Source: Bacteroidales bacterium UBA6408
Lineage (GTDB): Bacteria > Bacteroidota > Bacteroidia > Bacteroidales > UBA932
Assembly (NCBI GenBank): GCA_002439805.1
Contig: DJPQ01000061.1
Span: 1 to 14,666, forward strand
Direction of reading: 5' to 3'
DNA length: 14,666 bases
Part shown: piece after piece, positions 1 to 6,908 of the stretch
Numbering within the stretch: the stretch's first letter is position 1
How the letters are laid out: the number at the start of each line of letters is the position of its first letter
Program-made: the position numbers and the translations under genes
Notes under the pieces: model-generated
What the model was told of the DNA's origin: nothing
Seen by the model: the letters and a program-made list of their open reading frames with translations, nothing else
Databases searched by the model: none

Positions 1-1848
1 CTATTTACGAACAACCGACACATTCTTTATTTCCCATGTCGGAGCACAACTTGTCGTCGAGACATATCTGAACGCAAACTGCATCTTGCTGCCCAAGTAG
101 TCCTTAAGGTCTATCTCGCCGGACTTTACAAAATCCCAACCATCCCCAGACGGGAAATTTGGTATAGTGAGACTCTGCCAAGACTCGTCTCCTGTCTTCC
201 GAGCCACGAGATTGACGAAATCCGACGCATTGTTGCCTTTGAGGAAGTTCAGCGCATGAGAGAATGTCAGGACAGCTGATGCCTCGTCTGAAAGATCTAT
301 CTCCGGAGAAATGAGATATGATTCAGAGGCCAGATTCGTATTATTGATATAAGACGATGCCTTCATGCCATATTGGGAAGTAGATTGCCAGACATATTTG
401 CCACCGGCCGGCAGTGTCACATCGTCAATGGTGAACTGCCCCTGATCAGAAGAGAAGGATTCCTCAAATATCGTGTTGGACGGAGGAGGAGTCGGAAGGG
501 AACCAGTGCCCTTGCCGTCGGTGTAGATGGCGACATCTTTCTGACCCTGTGAGTAGCAAGAAAAAATTAAACCGCTATTGTCATCACTGTTGTACTTTAT
601 CGTATTCCTGCTGTTTGTTCCCTGCGCCTTTATGGTCGCTGTTACGACATTATCTTCAGTCGTCGAACAAGTTACTGTCCAAGAAGCATTAGCATCAACA
701 CTCTTTTGAGTCTTCAGGTGATTTTTCTTGTTTGACGCCGCGTAAATGTAGCCCGAACCGGTATTGAATGCATATGTTCCTGACGTGCTTCCTTGTTCAA
801 GAGTGAACAGCTGGACATCATTGCCCGGATTTACAATCGTGTTGCCCTTCTTCGTTATCGAAGCCTGTCCTCTGTTATTGTCGTTCTGCGTCGTGCTGAT
901 TGCATAATCATAACCGGCAGCGGCGATAATGACCTTGTCTCCGATTTTCAGCGTACTTGCATCCGTTACAAGAGTATAAACCTCGTCAGACTCCTTCTTC
1001 GTGAAATCCGCCACACTGAACTTCGACACTTTACCGGCCTCGAATTTCAGCGGGCTCGTAACAGACGAGAAATCAATCATTTTCTCATAAGTACCGTTTG
1101 CCGCAGTCACGACAACCTCCAGTAACTCATCTGTCAAATCAACCGGAGCGCATCCGAAGAAGATGTCCTGTGTCTTTGAGGTGTTCAGGGTTATCGTGGC
1201 CGACGCCGTATTCTCTGACAATTCTCCCGTTTCAAAAGAATAATAATAACGACCTGAAATGTTCTTGCTCGCATTCAGTGCAATTGACGAAACTTCGCCG
1301 GCGCCCTCCGGAAGGGTGACGGACAGACGACCATAAGCCGTGACGTGACTGAACTGAAGGTCATTGATTTCGACATCGAAGGTCGGTGAGATGTGTCTCG
1401 CCACAGTAATCTGTGCCTTTTCATCACAGGTCCCGTCCGCAGGAATCTGAGACGACGGGATGGACAAGTTGTAAGAGCCGTTTGAATAACCAATCGCGGC
1501 ATCGGCCGGGCTGGCAATGTAGAAATTGTGATGTTCTGCGGTCGTTGAGGCTTCAAATGACTTTGAGAAGGAAGCCGTCTTCAAATCTTCCGAAGGATTC
1601 ACATCCGCCCTGCTGACTGAAGGCGAAGCGCTTCCGCCATAAACGATGCCGACCTGCTGTCCTTCAGTCCATAGGATCGGATAGGAGTCTCCGACCTTGT
1701 CACCGAAATGGGACTTGGTAAAGAGTTCAGCCGTGCTGAAATGAACCGTTTCGCCTTTCTGAACAGGCTCGACATTTTCCTTCGCGCAGGAAAGAACTGC
1801 CATTGCCGGGGCGGCGATGAGCAGGATTGTCTTGAAAATCTTTTTCAT
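1..1848 (-). CDS. Fimbrillin-like surface lipoprotein with C-terminal choice-of-anchor-J-like domain
   Basis: The 615-residue product starts with a lipoprotein signal peptide: KK at positions 2-3, a hydrophobic stretch to about residue 19, and lipobox V18-L19-S20-C21. The residue after the cysteine is alanine, followed by K and E, which fits outer-membrane and perhaps surface sorting in Bacteroidota. Residues about 30-285 look like a Mfa/FimA-type fimbrillin-like beta domain (PILWTEGQQVGI, FSHVTAYGRLSV). Residues about 290-448 resemble a beta domain common in secreted Bacteroidales proteins (YTLVTDASTLKIGDKVII). A proline-rich linker (about 451-457) leads to a jelly-roll-like domain at about 459-615 (FEESFSSDQGQF, SYLISPEIDLS), similar to choice-of-anchor J/DUF5017 modules. 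No catalytic motif is visible; adhesion or ligand binding is inferred from architecture. The stop codon is the first three bases of the window, so the gene is complete. A 48-residue peptide gene ends 12 bases upstream. Confidence 0.85.
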   Translation of the reverse strand: MKKIFKTILLIAAPAMAVLSCAKENVEPVQKGETVHFSTAELFTKSHFGDKVGDSYPILWTEGQQVGIVYGGSASPSVSRADVNPSEDLKTASFSKSFEASTTAEHHNFYIASPADAAIGYSNGSYNLSIPSSQIPADGTCDEKAQITVARHISPTFDVEINDLQFSHVTAYGRLSVTLPEGAGEVSSIALNASKNISGRYYYSFETGELSENTASATITLNTSKTQDIFFGCAPVDLTDELLEVVVTAANGTYEKMIDFSSVTSPLKFEAGKVSKFSVADFTKKESDEVYTLVTDASTLKIGDKVIIAAAGYDYAISTTQNDNNRGQASITKKGNTIVNPGNDVQLFTLEQGSTSGTYAFNTGSGYIYAASNKKNHLKTQKSVDANASWTVTCSTTEDNVVTATIKAQGTNSRNTIKYNSDDNSGLIFSCYSQGQKDVAIYTDGKGTGSLPTPPPSNTIFEESFSSDQGQFTIDDVTLPAGGKYVWQSTSQYGMKASSYINNTNLASESYLISPEIDLSDEASAVLTFSHALNFLKGNNASDFVNLVARKTGDESWQSLTIPNFPSGDGWDFVKSGEIDLKDYLGSKMQFAFRYVSTTSCAPTWEIKNVSVVRK

Positions 1849-1860
1849 GGCCGGGTCTGA

Positions 1861-2007
1861 TTAAAAGGTTCCGTAATCCGATTCCGGGGCGTCGTCAATC
1901 GCTGCGCCCAGAGTCTTGACCTCACTTGCGGCAAATCCGCATTCGGTTGAGACCAGTTCCGCATTCAGGAACGGGGTCTCGTAAGTTTTGCTTTGTACTA
2001 CTGACAT
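1861..2007 (-). CDS. Small peptide (48 aa) encoded just upstream of the fimbrillin-like lipoprotein
   Basis: The product begins MSVVQSKTYETPFLNAEL and ends APESDYGTF. The start at 2007 is chosen because the sequence just upstream (minus strand) is AT-rich and A-rich, as is usual before Bacteroidota starts. The frame stays open further upstream to an ATG at 2211, but that part crosses a terminator-like hairpin. The pattern Y-x-x-P near the start, a central GFAAS, and an acidic tail ending in an aromatic-glycine motif recalls the short peptides often found beside surface lipoprotein genes in Bacteroidales; this comparison is from memory. There is no signal peptide, no membrane segment and one cysteine. 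It lies 12 bases before the lipoprotein gene on the same strand, so cotranscription is likely. The function is unknown. Confidence 0.6.
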   Translation of the reverse strand: MSVVQSKTYETPFLNAELVSTECGFAASEVKTLGAAIDDAPESDYGTF

Positions 2008-2055
2008 TGTTTTGATATTAAGGTTGTTTGTGTTTTCCCTGCTTTCTTTCCCAAT

Positions 2056-2107
2056 AAAAAGGGGACCCGTGACGGACGGCACATGACGATTCGCATCGGC
2101 GGTCCCC
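2056..2107 (-). terminator. Terminator-like or attenuator-like hairpin in the leader of the small peptide gene
   Basis: Read on the minus strand, GGGGACC (2107-2101) pairs perfectly with GGTCCCC (2067-2061), and TTTTT follows at once (2060-2056). The loop is long (33 bases), with a possible small inner stem (CGAT/ATCG). The T-run ends 48 bases before the peptide start. It could be a terminator for transcripts arriving from upstream or an attenuator for the peptide-lipoprotein unit. The long loop lowers confidence. Confidence 0.4.
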
Positions 2108-2463
2108 GAAAATACCTTTATAATTTCAATACGTCCGTTATTCTCTCTCCCTCCATAGTCGAAGGCCTCCGGTCTGAAATCCGCACAGACAGAATTTGAC
2201 GGCATGGGCATATACGATTCGAGGGCACCGCCGCCTGCTAAGGCAACGATACCCTCAAGAGTATGTCTTCCGCTATTTCTTCCGTCAGTTCAACATCAGA
2301 TGCGTAGCCACAATATATACCCCCCCCCGACAAGGCTCAGGGCACACCGCTCCGCAATCTGACTATGCCGTTTCATCAACCGCATGACTCTTCGTAATAT
2401 AAAGGTTGTTATAATTTTCGGCTCATCGTCTATATTCAGCGACTTGCCGTTTTCTATCCGGGA

Positions 2464-2495
2464 CAAATGTCGCCATTATTCTTCATATTTGCAAA
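2464..2495 (-). promoter_or_regulatory. Candidate Bacteroidota-type promoter for the peptide-lipoprotein unit, overlapping a plus-strand -7 candidate
   Basis: On the minus strand TTTG (2495-2492) is followed after exactly 20 bases by GACATTTG (2471-2464), a one-base mismatch to TAnnTTTG. No TTTG occurs on the minus strand between here and the peptide start, so this is the nearest candidate, giving a leader of about 450 bases. Within the spacer, the plus strand carries CATATTTG (2484-2491), the same -7 octamer used before rbfA, which could serve the glycosyltransferase at 2634, but it lacks a -33 TTTG. Confidence 0.35.
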
Positions 2496-2556
2496 ACATA
2501 TTCGCATTTTCCACGACATTTTTCCTGACGGACAGGACTCACTTCGGCACTAGCAT

Positions 2557-2603
2557 GAATGTTGCGGGGTGTGCGGGGTTGCGGCGAAAGGCCGCAGGAC
2601 AAA
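2557..2603 (+). repeat. Intergenic repeat, copy 1 (GAATGTTGC ... AGGCCGCAGGACAAA)
   Basis: GAATGTTGC at 2557-2565 and AGGCCGCAGGACAAA at 2589-2603 both recur, in the same order and orientation, at 11873-11881 and 11884-11898. In this copy the two blocks are separated by 23 bases, and the inner part can fold as GCGGC-GAAAG-GCCGC. The copy lies 30 bases before the chosen start of the glycosyltransferase gene, which supports reading this stretch as non-coding. Confidence 0.55.
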
Positions 2604-2633
2604 GATGGATGCAGCAAAAAATCGTGGAAGAAT

Positions 2634-3611
2634 ATGACAAACTGGAACGTATCGGACAATTTTCATGACCTCGGCTGGCTCGGATGTCAGGCGGAGATGA
2701 TTTGGAAGGCTCATGTCACGAACTGGTTCTGGAGACCGCGCGCCGAAAGGCGTAAGGTCCGCACCGAGGTGACGGGCAGGTGCATAGGCAGATACCTCAA
2801 CCGCTATGTTCCGCCGATAAGGAGACTGCGTCCGGAGGACTGCGCTCCGGACAGACTTCCCGGCAAGGAAACCGGGAAAAATCAGCCGGCCGAAGAGGAC
2901 GGGACCATCTGGTCCATCTGGCTTCAGGGCGAAGAGGCCGCTCCGGCTCTTGTCAAGGCCTGCTGGAGAAGCGCACGGGCCAACTGCCCGGGACACAAGC
3001 TTGTGGTTCTTGACGAAAAAACCGTATTCAACTACATCACGCTTCCGCCGGAAATCGTCGGTCTGTGGCAGGCCGGGAAGATTTCCCCGGCCCATTTCTC
3101 AGACCTGTGCAGAGTCGAACTTCTGTATGAACACGGGGGACTCTGGCTCGACGCGACCGACTTCATAGCCCATCCCCTGCCTCAGTGGCTTTGGGACGAG
3201 GATTTCTTCGTCTATCTTGCCGGAGACATAAATTCCTACACCTTCATGCAGAACTGTTTCATCAGGGCTCGCCGGGGAAATTTCATTCTGAAGGCGTGGC
3301 GGGCGATGATGTTCGCATACTGGAAAGAAAACACCCGCCACATTCACTATTTCCAGCACCAGATGATGTTTCACAAGGTCGTGGAGACGAATCCGGCGGC
3401 AGCGGCGCTCTTCGAAAAAATGCCGAAGCTTTCCCAGAACCCGACGCATTCCCTGTGGTGGGGCTACGGCGACAAGCCTTACGATCCGGATGTCTTTGAA
3501 CGCCTGACCTCCGCTTCCATGTTCCAGAAGACCAGTTTCAAGTCCTCCGCTGCACGAACCCCGATTCCGGGCAGCTTCGCCGACGAAATGATAAACCGGA
3601 TGTATCTGTGA
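2634..3611 (+). CDS. Capsular-polysaccharide-type glycosyltransferase (Caps_synth / GT32-like)
   Basis: The 325-residue protein is probably a cytoplasmic sugar transferase for surface polysaccharide. The core carries hallmarks of the capsular polysaccharide synthesis family and relatives of the GT32 fold: TIWSIWLQGEEAAP (about 91-104), SDLCRVELLYEHGG (156-169), then GGLWLDATDF (168-177), in which D173 belongs to the metal-binding DxD-like motif; DAT rather than DAD is usual in this family as recalled. A histidine- and tryptophan-rich C-terminal half (HYFQHQMMFH, SLWWGYG) also fits. There is no signal peptide or clear membrane segment. The start at 2634 is chosen over 2559 because the extra 25 residues overlap the intergenic repeat and look non-coding. 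The rbfA promoter lies just downstream, so this gene appears to be its own transcription unit. Donor and acceptor are unknown. Confidence 0.85.
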   Translation: MTNWNVSDNFHDLGWLGCQAEMIWKAHVTNWFWRPRAERRKVRTEVTGRCIGRYLNRYVPPIRRLRPEDCAPDRLPGKETGKNQPAEEDGTIWSIWLQGEEAAPALVKACWRSARANCPGHKLVVLDEKTVFNYITLPPEIVGLWQAGKISPAHFSDLCRVELLYEHGGLWLDATDFIAHPLPQWLWDEDFFVYLAGDINSYTFMQNCFIRARRGNFILKAWRAMMFAYWKENTRHIHYFQHQMMFHKVVETNPAAAALFEKMPKLSQNPTHSLWWGYGDKPYDPDVFERLTSASMFQKTSFKSSAARTPIPGSFADEMINRMYL

Positions 3612-3648
3612 TGCCGTCGCGTTCCGGAAAATTTCGCTGTTCTTCTTT

Positions 3649-3680
3649 TTTGTTTTTAAGAAAATAATGAGCCATATTTG
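3649..3680 (+). promoter_or_regulatory. Bacteroidota-type promoter for rbfA
   Basis: TTTG at 3649-3652 is followed after exactly 20 bases by CATATTTG (3673-3680), one base from TAnnTTTG. The in-frame ATG at 3667 lies inside this element, so it cannot be the translation start of a transcript made from here. This decides in favour of the ATG at 3709. Confidence 0.7.
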
Positions 3681-3708
3681 CAGGAAATCTGAAAAAGAAA
3701 ACGATTAT

Positions 3709-4056
3709 ATGGAAACACAGGAAAGCACAAGGCAGCTGAAGGTTGCCAGAGAGATACAGAGGGAGATGGCGGAGATTCTCCGCAGCAAGGGAATGGCGGC
3801 GTTCGACGGGGCTCTGCTCAGCGTGAGCGGCGTGAAAATCAGCTCGGATCTTTCCGTGGCAAAGATTTACGTCAGCGTGTTCCCGTCGGACAAGGCGGAG
3901 GGCGTGATGGCGAAACTGAAGGAAAACGCCAGGGGGCTCCGCGGAGAACTCGGCCATGCCATGGGCAGGCAGCTGCGCATCGTGCCTGAAATCATATTCT
4001 ATCTGGACTCGTCGCTGGACTATGTTGAACACATCGAGGAACTGCTGAAAAAATAA
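3709..4056 (+). CDS. rbfA: 30S ribosome-binding factor A
   Basis: The product of 115 residues matches RbfA in length and pattern: an N-terminal helix with REIQREMAEIL (14-24), SGVKISSDLSVAKIYVSVF (40-58) forming the KH-like beta-strand region, RQLRIVPEIIFYLDSSLDYVEHIEELL (87-113) as the closing strand and helix. RbfA binds the 30S subunit near the 5' end of 16S rRNA and helps late maturation, including cold adaptation. Translation is assigned to the ATG at 3709 because the upstream in-frame ATG (3667) falls within the promoter. A permease gene follows after 31 bases on the same strand and is probably cotranscribed. Confidence 0.93.
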   Translation: METQESTRQLKVAREIQREMAEILRSKGMAAFDGALLSVSGVKISSDLSVAKIYVSVFPSDKAEGVMAKLKENARGLRGELGHAMGRQLRIVPEIIFYLDSSLDYVEHIEELLKK

Positions 4057-4087
4057 GCTAAAAGGCGGATTGCCGCGTTGTGCCGAA

Positions 4088-5305
4088 ATGAAATTAGATT
4101 TCTACATCGCCTCGCGCTATCTGTTCGCGAAGAAGTCGCAGAATGTGATAAATGTCATTTCTGCGATAAGCGCCGTGGGGATGGCGGTGGGAACAGCTGC
4201 GCTCATCGTGGTCCTGTCTGTCTATAACGGGTTCGACTCGCTCGTGAAGTCGATGATGAGCACGGTCGAGCCGGACATTATGGTGAGCCCGGCGACTGGA
4301 AAGTACTTCGTCCCGGACGGCGAGGCCTACGACTGGCTCTACGACAATCCTCAGGTCGCAAGCATCTGCGGGACGCTTCAGGAAAATGTCTTCGTCCTTT
4401 ATGAGAACAGGCAGGCCACCGCGCTGGTCAAGGGCGTTGACGGCATCTATGAGGAAGAGTCCCGGCTCGGCGAGCACATCGTCCGGGGAGAGTTCAGCCT
4501 CCACCGGGGTGACGTTCCGCTTGCCTGCACAGGCTCGGTTCTGGCCCACAGCCTCGGCATCAATCCGGCTTTTCTCGCCGGCATAGAGATTTACTATCCG
4601 TCCCGGACACGCCGCATATCAGCCGCCAACCCGGCATCCTCACTTGAAAGCGTGACCGTGTGGCCGTCGGGAGTGTTCAGCATCAACAGCGACGTCGATG
4701 GAAGGCTGATGATTGTCCCGATTGAAACGATGCGGGAACTGCTCGAACTGGAAGACGAGGTGTCGGAGGTGGAAATCAGGCTCACGGAAGAGGCCGCGAG
4801 GTCTAAGTCGGCAACGGCAAGGATAATCCGCGAACTTCAGGACAGGCTCGGCGAGGGCTTCGTGGTGAAGGACCGCTTCCGCCAGAACGAGTCGCTCTAC
4901 AAGATGATGAGATATGAGAAGGCTGCGGTTTACATGATTCTAGTCTTCATGCTCATCATCATATCGTTCAACATCTTCGGCAGCCTCTCCATGCTGATTA
5001 TCGAAAAGAAGGACGACATCGGCACCCTCCGCAGCCTCGGCGCGGAGGACGGGCTCATCCGACGCATATTCCGCCTCGAAGGCTGGCTGATTACGCTCTC
5101 GGGGCTTGCCGCCGGCACCGTTCTCGGCATCGCCGTAGCCCTTGTCCAGCAACTTTTCGGCATAGTCAGGATGCCCGGAAGTTTCCTCGTCGAAGCCTAT
5201 CCGGTCATCCTCAACCCCACGGACGTGATTCTCGTCTGCCTCACGGTAGCCGCCATAGGCTACATAATAACCATCGTGCCGTCCCGCAGGGCGGTCGAAA
5301 ACTGA
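4088..5305 (+). CDS. LolC/LolE-type ABC transporter permease (MacB/FtsX-fold)
   Basis: The 405-residue inner-membrane protein has the topology of lipoprotein-releasing permeases: a first membrane segment at about 22-46 (ISAISAVGMAVGTAALIVVLS), a large periplasmic domain at about 50-275, then three membrane segments at about 279-305, 334-360 and 378-397. The N-terminus ASRYLFAKKSQNVINVISAIS and the cytoplasmic loop EKKDDIGTLRSLGAE (306-320) are typical of LolC/E. With a LolD-type ATPase it would extract lipoproteins from the inner membrane for transfer to the outer membrane; no ATPase gene is in this window. The ATG at 4088 is preferred over an upstream TTG (4070), since MKLDFYIASRYL is the usual family N-terminus. 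It could be called simply an FtsX-like permease. Confidence 0.88.
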   Translation: MKLDFYIASRYLFAKKSQNVINVISAISAVGMAVGTAALIVVLSVYNGFDSLVKSMMSTVEPDIMVSPATGKYFVPDGEAYDWLYDNPQVASICGTLQENVFVLYENRQATALVKGVDGIYEEESRLGEHIVRGEFSLHRGDVPLACTGSVLAHSLGINPAFLAGIEIYYPSRTRRISAANPASSLESVTVWPSGVFSINSDVDGRLMIVPIETMRELLELEDEVSEVEIRLTEEAARSKSATARIIRELQDRLGEGFVVKDRFRQNESLYKMMRYEKAAVYMILVFMLIIISFNIFGSLSMLIIEKKDDIGTLRSLGAEDGLIRRIFRLEGWLITLSGLAAGTVLGIAVALVQQLFGIVRMPGSFLVEAYPVILNPTDVILVCLTVAAIGYIITIVPSRRAVEN

Positions 5306-5322
5306 CGAAATTGCGGCTTCGG

Positions 5323-5354
5323 CTTGGCGTACAGACAGATTTTCCCTATATTTG
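5323..5354 (+). promoter_or_regulatory. Bacteroidota-type promoter for the ppa-licD-ispD-like operon
   Basis: TATATTTG (5347-5354) is an exact match to TAnnTTTG. CTTG at 5323-5326 stands 20 bases upstream as the -33 element. Transcription would begin near 5360, leaving a leader of roughly 35 bases before the ATG at 5395. No other comparable promoter was noticed between the genes from here to the end of glf. Confidence 0.75.
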
Positions 5355-5394
5355 CCTTTCGTTTCAGAAAACCAGACCTGAAACAGGCAAACCC

Positions 5395-6042
5395 ATGGAT
5401 TACAGCAGCAAGTGCAAGTCTCACCCGTGGCACGGAATCAATCCCGGTTCCGCCGAGGAGGTGCGCGCATTCATAGAGATTGTGCCGACGGATACGGTCA
5501 AATATGAGGTTGACAAGGAAACGGGCTACCTCTCGATAGACCGTCCGCAGAAGTTCTCGAACATAGTTCCGTCCCTCTACGGGTTCATACCGAGGTCATA
5601 TTGCAGCGTCCATATGGCCGAGCTGACCAACAAGGCCCTCGCCCGCTACGACATCGAAGGCGACGGCGACCCTCTCGACATCTGCGTCCTCACGGAAAAG
5701 GACGTCACTCACGGCGACGTGCTCGTGTGGGCAAGGCCGATAGGCGGGCTTAGGCTTCTGGACAACAACCAGGCTGACGACAAGATAATCGCGGTGCTCA
5801 AGAACGACGCTGTCTATGGCGACTACAACGACCTGAACGAACTCCCTGTGGAGATTGTAAGAAGGCTGATTCACTATTTCACGACCTACAAGGACATCCC
5901 GGGCGAGACCGGCCAGAGGATGAAGTTCGTCAGCATCTACGGCTCTGATGTGGCCCGCGACGTAATCAACCGCTCGTTCGAGGACTACGCCGAACTTGTG
6001 GCTTCCAGACAAATGATTGAATCACCGGCTCATATCAGATGA
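5395..6042 (+). CDS. ppa: Inorganic pyrophosphatase, family I
   Basis: The 215-residue cytoplasmic enzyme hydrolyses pyrophosphate to two phosphates. Family I motifs are intact: KYEVDKETGYLSIDR (36-50), YGFIPRSYC (62-70), the metal-binding EGDGDPLDICVL (88-99, with D90, D92 and D95), QADDKIIAV (126-134) and HYFTTYKD (160-167). It is longer than the 175-residue E. coli enzyme, in part from an insertion before the DGDPLD motif (about 73-86). The ATG at 5395 is chosen because the upstream TTG frame (5311) overlaps the promoter. Its stop overlaps the licD start by four bases. This places PPi removal in the same transcript as a cytidylyltransferase that releases PPi, which may be functional coupling or simply shared expression. 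Confidence 0.93.
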   Translation: MDYSSKCKSHPWHGINPGSAEEVRAFIEIVPTDTVKYEVDKETGYLSIDRPQKFSNIVPSLYGFIPRSYCSVHMAELTNKALARYDIEGDGDPLDICVLTEKDVTHGDVLVWARPIGGLRLLDNNQADDKIIAVLKNDAVYGDYNDLNELPVEIVRRLIHYFTTYKDIPGETGQRMKFVSIYGSDVARDVINRSFEDYAELVASRQMIESPAHIR

Positions 6043-6908
6043 TGACAGTACAGGAAAAGAACACACTGAAAGAGAGGATGAGACGGTGTCAGCTCGATAT
6101 GCTCCGTGAGCTGAAGCGGGTCTGCGACGCAAACGGAATCAGATTCTGGCTTGATGCCGGGAGCATGCTCGGAGCGGTCAGGCACGGCGGCTTCATCCCC
6201 TGGGACGACGACATCGACGTGATTATGTTCCGCAGGGACTATGACAGACTGGTTTCGGTCGCGGCTTCCGAATTTCATGCGCCCTACAGGTTTCAGACCG
6301 CATACAGCGAGTTCAATTTCGTGAGGGGACACGCCCAGCTGCGTGACACGCGCACTTCGGCAATCATTCCGGAGGAAATCTACAAGCGCTTCAACCAGGG
6401 GCTGTTCATAGATGTCTTCCCGCTCGACAATGTCTATGACGACGAAAAAAGGATGAAGCGGACCCTGCGCCGGGCCTACGGCCTGAGAAGAAGGCTTGAA
6501 TATGCCGCGATGCCGCTCCGGAACTACGGCCACGATTTCTTCCGCGTCCTCAAGTCATTGCTGTACAAGTGCATATACCCGACAAAGCGTGCGTTCAACC
6601 GCGCATACGCGAAATACGAGAACTACTTCCGCAGCATACCTGAGGGGAAACTCGTGGCGGCCTGCGCCTACACGAGGGAAAACCGCAGGCTCGACCGTGG
6701 GCTGTTCGGAGGCACCGTCATGCTTAAGTTCGAGGGACTGGACATGCCCGTTCCGGCACGCTACGATGAACTCCTGAGGGAGTACTACGGGGATGACTAC
6801 ATGACCCCGCGTCAGGCAGCCAACGACCACGGGAACCTGATAATAGACATCGACACGCCTTCGGAACAGAAATGCGCCGAACTCAGAAAAGAGAGACACA
6901 GAAAATGA
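6039..6908 (+). CDS. LicD-family phospho-alditol/phosphocholine transferase
   Basis: The 289-residue protein belongs to the LicD family of the nucleotidyltransferase fold. The signature GSMLGAVRHGG (41-51) leads to PWDDDIDV (54-61), whose aspartates bind metal; RDTRTSAI (102-109) and GLFIDVFPLD (121-130) are further family motifs. LicD proteins transfer phosphocholine, and relatives (animal fukutin and FKRP) transfer ribitol phosphate from CDP-ribitol. The IspD/TarI-like gene next to it favours a CDP-polyol rather than CDP-choline as donor; no choline kinase or LicC-like gene is present. Adjacent ATG codons occur at 6039 and 6042. The first overlaps the ppa stop by four bases, and its own stop overlaps the next start (6905) by four bases, indicating translational coupling on both sides. 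Confidence 0.88.
   Translation: MMTVQEKNTLKERMRRCQLDMLRELKRVCDANGIRFWLDAGSMLGAVRHGGFIPWDDDIDVIMFRRDYDRLVSVAASEFHAPYRFQTAYSEFNFVRGHAQLRDTRTSAIIPEEIYKRFNQGLFIDVFPLDNVYDDEKRMKRTLRRAYGLRRRLEYAAMPLRNYGHDFFRVLKSLLYKCIYPTKRAFNRAYAKYENYFRSIPEGKLVAACAYTRENRRLDRGLFGGTVMLKFEGLDMPVPARYDELLREYYGDDYMTPRQAANDHGNLIIDIDTPSEQKCAELRKERHRK

Larger units (their letters stand above)
2008..2633. other. 626-base intergenic region without a convincing gene
   Basis: Open frames here (for example plus 2196-2387 and 2384-2668) have no recognisable protein features and are treated as chance. The region holds a hairpin with a T-run at 2056-2107 (minus), a run of nine C at 2320-2328, overlapping divergent promoter-like elements at 2464-2495, and a repeat copy at 2557-2603 that is shared with the intergenic region near 11873. 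The minus frame stays open upstream of the small peptide from about 2280 down to 2007. This might mean an N-terminal extension or a decayed gene, but nothing in it was recognised. Confidence 0.6.

Noticed and set aside
1861..2211. Extended 116-residue version of the small peptide
   Set aside because: The extra 68 residues cross the GGGGACC/GGTCCCC hairpin and T-run and match nothing recognised; the ATG at 2007 has a typical A-rich upstream sequence. The extension cannot be fully excluded.
2550..3095. A 181-codon minus-strand open frame opposite the capsular-type glycosyltransferase
   Set aside because: The plus-strand protein shows clear family motifs in the same region; this frame does not.
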